From positions 1 to 9,449 of the forward strand of contig JAHWLA010000095.1 in the NCBI GenBank assembly GCA_019347595.1: DNA of 9,449 nucleotides, written 5' to 3'. Under the pieces are notes generated by a model, which saw only the letters and a list, made by a program, of their open reading frames with translations, made no database searches and was not told the DNA's origin. This DNA is from Actinomycetota bacterium (GTDB lineage Bacteria > Actinomycetota > Acidimicrobiia > Acidimicrobiales > JAHWLA01). This document shows positions 5,825-9,449 of this stretch, piece by piece. The position numbers were made by a program, and so were the translations under genes. Position 1 is the stretch's first letter. Every line of letters begins with the position of its first letter.

Positions 5825-8622
5825 GGCCATGCCGCGCTTTCGATGACCGAGAGGAGCTCGTCGCCGTAGCGCTCCAGGCGAGCGGCGCCGATGCCGCGGC
5901 ACGCGGCCAGCTCGGCCAACGTGCGGGGGCCTCGTTCGGCGATGCCGTCGAGGTCCTTGTCGTTGAGCACGACGTAGGCGGGGACGCCGTCGCGTGCGGC
6001 CGTCTCCTTCCGCCACACCTTGAGCGCCTCGGCCACCGCCGCTCGCCGCGCCGTCGAGCCGGGCGCAGCGAGGCGCACGGCCCGCCCGTCGACGCGCACC
6101 TCGCTGCCGAAGGCCGCCGACATGCGCGCCCGGCCCACCGACACCAGCACGCCGCCCTCGTTGACGTCGACGACCGTCCCCTCGTGGCCGCCGACCGACA
6201 CGAGCATCCCGACCTGCGCCTCCACGGTGGGCGCCGCGGCTGCCGCGGTGGACGTGCTGCGCGCGGCCTTCGCCACCGGCTCGCGGACACGGCGCGGGCG
6301 GCGCTCCTCCCGCGAGCGCGTGCCCGCCAGTTCGTCGAGGAACGGCGACGGCGCTGCCTGGTCGGCCAGGACAACGACCCGCCGCCGCGCCCGGGTGATG
6401 GCGACGTGCAACAGCCGCCGTTCCTCGGCCTCGTCGGTGGCCAGGCGGTGCGGCAACAGCGTGTCGTGGACCCCGAACACGACGACGTCGTCCCACTCCC
6501 GCCCCTTGACCCGGTGGATGGTCGACAGCTCGACGCCCGGCTCGTCGCCTCGTCGGTCGCGACCGCCCCGCGACAGCGCGTCTCGCAGCCACGCCTCGAA
6601 CGTGGCCGGGTCGGGATGGAGCGCGGCCGCCTGCTCCAGCGCCACCAGGTCGTCGGTGTGGGTGGAGCGGTCGGCTTCCCGGCGGGCGCCGTCGAGCACG
6701 TCCATGGCGGACTCCAACCCGATGTCGACGCGGACCGTCCGCAGCACCGTGCGCACGTCGCCGCTCGCCGCCGCCCGTGCCACCCGGTCGAGGTCGGCGG
6801 CGTAGGCATCCAGCTTGGCCACGTCGCCGCCCGACAACCGCCCGGCCAGCCGCCGGACGTCGTGCACGCTGGTCGTCCCTCGCCGCCCGAGCATCTCCAC
6901 CACCTTGCGGGAGATGCGGCGGGACGGCCGGCGGATGGTCTCGGTCAGGTCCGCCATGGCGATGGCGCCGGGATCGAGGCCGATGCGGAGATAGGCCAGC
7001 GCGGCCCGGATGCCGGTGCGCGACAGGATGCCGACGTCGATCGGCTGCCTGCTCGGTATCCCCCGCTCGCCGAACGTGAGCTGCAGCGGCAGCAGGGCCG
7101 AGTTCACCCGGGCCAGCGCCGCCATGTCGCTCCACGCCGCTCCCTCGTCGTGCCAGCCCGTCAGCACGTCGGCGGCGGTGAGCGCCTCGGCCACGTCGGG
7201 CACCCGCCGCACCGCCAGCTCGCCGTCCACCGGCTCACGGCCGGGGGCGGGGCGCACCGCCTTGGCGATGCGGCGCGGCGTGTACGACAGCAGCGTCTGC
7301 GCCGCGCCGACGACCGATGGCGAGCAGCGGTAGTTGACCTCCAGCGCGTAGGGCTTGGCGCCCGGGAAGTAACGGTCGAACTGGATGAGGAACTCGGGGT
7401 CGGCGCCGCTGTAGCCGTAGATCACCTGGTCGTCGTCGCCCACGCCGAACACGTCGTAGGCAGGCGCGGCCAGCAAGCGGACCAGCAGCAGGTGCACGGG
7501 CGTGAGGTCCTGGAATTCGTCGACGAGGAAGTGCTGGGCCACCGTGGTTCGTGCGGCCGGGTTGCGCAGGAGCAGGCGCACGGCCTCGTAGAGCTGGCCG
7601 TCGAAGTCGAGCAACCGCTTGTCGTCGAGCAGCCCGCAGTAGCGGGGGAACAGCTCGGCCAGGCCCGGCGCGTCGAAGGCGACCTCGACCTCGTCAGGGT
7701 CCTGCAACCCCATGCGGATCGCTTGCAGGCCCTCGAGGTAGGGGACGTAGGGGTCGGTGTTGGGGGCACGGGGCAGCTCGATCAACTGGTCGAGCATCTG
7801 GCGCACGGTCGGCTCGTCGACCGTCTCGCGCCGGCCGCCTACCGCGGTGCACAGTGACAGCCCGAGCGAATTGAGGGTGCGCACCCGGGCGGGCAGGCCG
7901 GTGACGCGCTCGCGCATCTCGTCGGCGGCCCGGGTGTTGTAGGCGAGGGCGGCAACGGTCTCGGGCTCCCAGCCCCGGTCGGCCAGCAGGTGGCGCAGCC
8001 GCTCGGTCAGGACGCGGGTCTTGCCCGACCCGGCCGGGGCGATGACGCGGGCGGGTCCGACGTCGTGGGCTACCGCGGCCACCTGGTCGGGCGCCAGGTC
8101 GGCGGCGGGTGCGGCGGGCTGCGGCATCGGGGCGAGGCGGCCCAGGTCGACCGACTCGCGATGCACCACCACCGTTCTCCCGGCGGGGTCGACGTCGAGA
8201 GGTTGGCGGGGGCCGCCGTCAACCCAGGCGGGCGTGCCGTCAGCCAGAACCACGTCGGCCGGGCCACCCACCTCGGCCCCCAGCCGGGCCGCCTTGCGCC
8301 CCCACCACCACACCGGCTCGCCGCTGCGGCAGTCCCAGTTGTTCATCCACACGAGGAACTGGAGCCGCTCGCGCTCGAAGGAGAAGGCGGGCGTCAGCTC
8401 CCACGGCTCCCGTTCGTCGGTCTCGTGCGTGCGCAACCAGGCCGCGTCGACGGCGAGTTCCACCACGACCGGCTCACGCATGAGCCAGTGGCGGTGGAGC
8501 GCGTCGGCCGCGTCGACGCCCTCGACCACCACCCGAGGCCACGGCTCGCACCCCGGCGGCGGCGCCTGCCCGGCCGCCACGACCACGCCGCGTCCGAGCG
8601 CACGGGGGCCGGGGAACGTCAT
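5821..8622 (-). CDS. UvrD/Rep-family (SF1A) DNA helicase with N-terminal extension, Tudor-like segment and HRDC domain
   Basis: Superfamily 1A, 3'-5' type DNA helicase, 933 aa, longer than the roughly 700-aa UvrD2 or PcrA proteins. Helicase motifs are LAPDQ (Q motif, 176-180), Walker A APAGSGKT (195-202), Ia LAYNTRAADEMRER (226-239), II LVDEFQD (366-372), III VGDDDQVIYGYSGAD (394-408), IV LEVNYRCS (427-434), V STIHRVKGREWDDVVVFG (700-717) and VI RRLLHVAITRARR (735-747). The first 175 residues form a Trp-rich region (WMNNWDCRSGEPVWWWGRK, 92-110) that I cannot assign. After a low-complexity Arg/Ala linker, residues 801-848 (VGMLVSVGGHEGTVVDVNEGGVLVSVG...) resemble the Tudor/KOW-like C-terminal domain of PcrA/UvrD. 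Residues about 858-930 fit an HRDC domain. The tetracysteine motif of mycobacterial UvrD2 is absent. ATG 8622 has no Shine-Dalgarno but a TATACG box 8 nt upstream. It is coupled to the 5' nuclease by ATGA and follows the epimerase gene by 45 nt. Role: probably DNA repair or replication restart. Confidence 0.92.
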   Translation of the reverse strand: MTFPGPRALGRGVVVAAGQAPPPGCEPWPRVVVEGVDAADALHRHWLMREPVVVELAVDAAWLRTHETDEREPWELTPAFSFERERLQFLVWMNNWDCRSGEPVWWWGRKAARLGAEVGGPADVVLADGTPAWVDGGPRQPLDVDPAGRTVVVHRESVDLGRLAPMPQPAAPAADLAPDQVAAVAHDVGPARVIAPAGSGKTRVLTERLRHLLADRGWEPETVAALAYNTRAADEMRERVTGLPARVRTLNSLGLSLCTAVGGRRETVDEPTVRQMLDQLIELPRAPNTDPYVPYLEGLQAIRMGLQDPDEVEVAFDAPGLAELFPRYCGLLDDKRLLDFDGQLYEAVRLLLRNPAARTTVAQHFLVDEFQDLTPVHLLLVRLLAAPAYDVFGVGDDDQVIYGYSGADPEFLIQFDRYFPGAKPYALEVNYRCSPSVVGAAQTLLSYTPRRIAKAVRPAPGREPVDGELAVRRVPDVAEALTAADVLTGWHDEGAAWSDMAALARVNSALLPLQLTFGERGIPSRQPIDVGILSRTGIRAALAYLRIGLDPGAIAMADLTETIRRPSRRISRKVVEMLGRRGTTSVHDVRRLAGRLSGGDVAKLDAYAADLDRVARAAASGDVRTVLRTVRVDIGLESAMDVLDGARREADRSTHTDDLVALEQAAALHPDPATFEAWLRDALSRGGRDRRGDEPGVELSTIHRVKGREWDDVVVFGVHDTLLPHRLATDEAEERRLLHVAITRARRRVVVLADQAAPSPFLDELAGTRSREERRPRRVREPVAKAARSTSTAAAAAPTVEAQVGMLVSVGGHEGTVVDVNEGGVLVSVGRARMSAAFGSEVRVDGRAVRLAAPGSTARRAAVAEALKVWRKETAARDGVPAYVVLNDKDLDGIAERGPRTLAELAACRGIGAARLERYGDELLSVIESAAWP

Positions 8623-8630
8623 GGCCCGAC

Positions 8631-8636
8631 CGTATA
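8631..8636 (-). promoter_or_regulatory. Candidate -10 box of the helicase-exonuclease pair (leaderless start)
   Basis: On the minus strand TATACG stands out from its GC-rich surroundings in the 45-nt gap between the epimerase and helicase genes. It ends 8 nt before the helicase ATG (8622), so initiation would fall at or next to the ATG. No ribosome binding site is seen. No well-spaced -35 is visible: TTGTCC at 8646-8651 is only 9 nt away. The helicase may have its own promoter here and also be read through from ccr-epimerase. Confidence 0.35.
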
Positions 8637-8667
8637 GGCCGGGTGGGACAACGACGCCCGTGCGGGC

Positions 8668-9096
8668 CTACTCCTCGACCAGCTCGATGAGCGTGCCGAA
8701 GCTGGTCTTGGGGTGGAGGAAGGCGACCGTCGTGCCTCGCGACCCGGTGCGCGGGTGCTCGTCGACCACCCGGGCGCCCTGCGCCTTCACCGATTCCAGC
8801 ACCTCGTCGCAGTTGTCGACCCGGTAGCCCACGTGGTGGATGCCCTCGCCGTTGCGCTCCATGTACTTGGCCAGCGGCGACGTGTCGGTGTAGGGCTGCA
8901 GGAGCTGGATGTAGGAGTCGGCCACCTTGATGAGGGCCTCGTCGACGCCGTCGCTCTCGATGCGCTCGCGATGGGCCACGGTGGCCCCGAACATCTTCTC
9001 GTACCACTCGACGGCGGCGTCGAGGTCGCGCACGGCGATGCCGACGTGGTCGATGTCGGTCAGCGAGCCCGACGAGGGCGAATGGTTACCGCTCAC
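8668..9096 (-). CDS. epi: Methylmalonyl-CoA / ethylmalonyl-CoA epimerase
   Basis: Small metal-dependent epimerase of the glyoxalase/VOC superfamily, 142 aa. It interconverts the (R) and (S) forms of methylmalonyl-CoA and, in the ethylmalonyl-CoA pathway, of ethylmalonyl-CoA, in the cytosol. Two VOC half-modules are seen, opening with IDHVGIAVRDLDAAVEWYEKMFG (about 15-37) and IHHVGYRVDNCDEVLESVKAQG (86-107). Expected metal ligands are His17, Gln64, His88 (or His87) and Glu138 (LIELVEE at the C-terminus). The start is GTG 9096, overlapping the ccr stop by GTGA, with a strong GGAGG 5 nt upstream inside the end of ccr. The conserved domain starts 15 residues in, so no longer N-terminus is needed. 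Coupling to ccr favours a role in the ethylmalonyl-CoA pathway or in supplying extender units. Methylmalonyl-CoA alone remains possible. Confidence 0.93.
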   Translation of the reverse strand: MSGNHSPSSGSLTDIDHVGIAVRDLDAAVEWYEKMFGATVAHRERIESDGVDEALIKVADSYIQLLQPYTDTSPLAKYMERNGEGIHHVGYRVDNCDEVLESVKAQGARVVDEHPRTGSRGTTVAFLHPKTSFGTLIELVEE

Positions 9097-9449
9097 GAAT
9101 GCCTCCGGAACAGGGTGATCTTGTCTTCCCCCACCTGGGCCCGGAACTCCGGGTCCTCGATGCCGAGGCCCTCCTCGGGCGCCAGGCACAGCACGCCGAT
9201 CTTGCCCTCGTGCAGGTTGTGGTGGATCTGGTTGGCCGCCTCGCCGGTCTGCTCCAAGGGATACACGGCCGACAGGATGGGCTGGATCATGCCCTTGGCG
9301 ATGAGGCGGTTGGCCTCCCACGCCTCCTTGTAGTTGGCGAAGTGCGACGACTTGATCGTCTTCAGCTTCATCCAGAGGTGGCGGTTGTCGTACTCGATCA
9401 TGTAGCCGGAGGTGGCCGCGCAGGTCACGACCGTGCCGCCCCGGGCGCA
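9093..9449 (-). CDS. ccr: Crotonyl-CoA carboxylase/reductase, C-terminal end
   Basis: Ccr reductively carboxylates crotonyl-CoA with NADPH and CO2 to (2S)-ethylmalonyl-CoA, the key step of the ethylmalonyl-CoA pathway (family knowledge). Only the last 118 codons and the TGA are in the window; the start lies beyond the right edge. The visible part, GGTVVTCAATSGYMIEYDNR, then HLWMKLKTIKSSHFANYKEAWEA, then PILSAVYPLEQTGEAA and GKIGVLCLAPEEGLG, is a close match to my recollection of the Ccr C-terminus within the MDR (zinc-less alcohol dehydrogenase-like) superfamily. It distinguishes the protein from generic quinone reductases. The frame is intact to the right edge. The family is usually about 430-450 aa, so roughly a quarter is seen. 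Its stop overlaps the epimerase start (GTGA). Confidence 0.93.
   Translation of the reverse strand, partial: CARGGTVVTCAATSGYMIEYDNRHLWMKLKTIKSSHFANYKEAWEANRLIAKGMIQPILSAVYPLEQTGEAANQIHHNLHEGKIGVLCLAPEEGLGIEDPEFRAQVGEDKITLFRRHS
9102..9106 (-). promoter_or_regulatory. Strong ribosome binding site of the epimerase gene
   Basis: GGAGG on the minus strand lies 5 nt before GTG 9096, inside the last codons of ccr. It decides the start of the epimerase and shows that it is translated from the ccr message. Confidence 0.75.

Noticed and set aside
8656..8667. GCCCGTGCGGGC as a terminator after the epimerase gene.
   Set aside because: It allows only a four-pair stem with a four-base loop and no T-tract; too weak to call.
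1..9449. An anti-phage defence island or other mobile system, given the helicase-nuclease pair and ABC genes.
   Set aside because: There is no integrase, transposase, toxin, restriction or CRISPR gene, and apart from the 48-nt palindrome the codon use is even throughout. The neighbours are housekeeping metabolism and aat.

Overview
The window is very GC-rich, densely coding chromosomal DNA with GTG/TTG starts and 4-nt start/stop overlaps. Its content (biotin-dependent acyl-CoA carboxylase, crotonyl-CoA carboxylase/reductase with an acyl-CoA epimerase, a UvrD-like helicase with an HRDC domain) suggests a high-GC actinobacterium, possibly of the Acidimicrobiia. That placement is inferred from protein character, not from a marker gene. 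I see no tRNA, rRNA, CRISPR array or insertion sequence, and no gene-free stretch longer than about 100 bases.

Layout. Left edge, minus strand: the first 179 codons of an acyl-CoA carboxylase beta subunit, cut by the window edge. A 90-bp divergent gap separates it from a plus-strand operon at about 628-4878. This holds two half-size ABC exporters that overlap by GTGA, then aat (leucyl/phenylalanyl-tRNA-protein transferase), whose ribosome binding site overlaps the stop of the second ABC gene. A short hairpin-bearing gap of 31 bp separates aat from a convergent minus-strand group. Read in its own direction from the right edge, that group is ccr (only the C-terminal end is in the window), a methylmalonyl/ethylmalonyl-CoA epimerase overlapping ccr by GTGA, a large UvrD/Rep-type helicase, and a 5'-3' exonuclease overlapping the helicase by ATGA.

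How the genes work together. The two ABC proteins look like a heterodimeric exporter with one complete ATP site. ABC1 lacks the catalytic Glu and the switch His, ABC2 has a damaged signature motif, and the two sets of defects fall on the same composite site. The helicase and 5' nuclease are translationally coupled and probably act together on DNA repair or replication intermediates. Ccr and the epimerase make and epimerise ethylmalonyl-CoA or methylmalonyl-CoA. The carboxylase at the other end fits the same C3/C4/C5 acyl-CoA metabolism, though it is 8 kb away and on a separate transcript.

The most unusual element is a perfect 17-bp inverted repeat with a 14-nt loop (2398-2445) lying in frame inside the 5' end of the second ABC gene. 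Its codon use is clearly foreign to its surroundings. It looks like a small palindromic element accommodated in the N-terminal tail of a protein, or an attenuating hairpin between the two exporter halves. Other points worth a look are the unassigned N-terminal region of the helicase and its Tudor/KOW-like segment before HRDC, the shortened nucleotide-binding domain of ABC1, and the ABC pair-aat order, which resembles the cydDC-aat order of E. coli.
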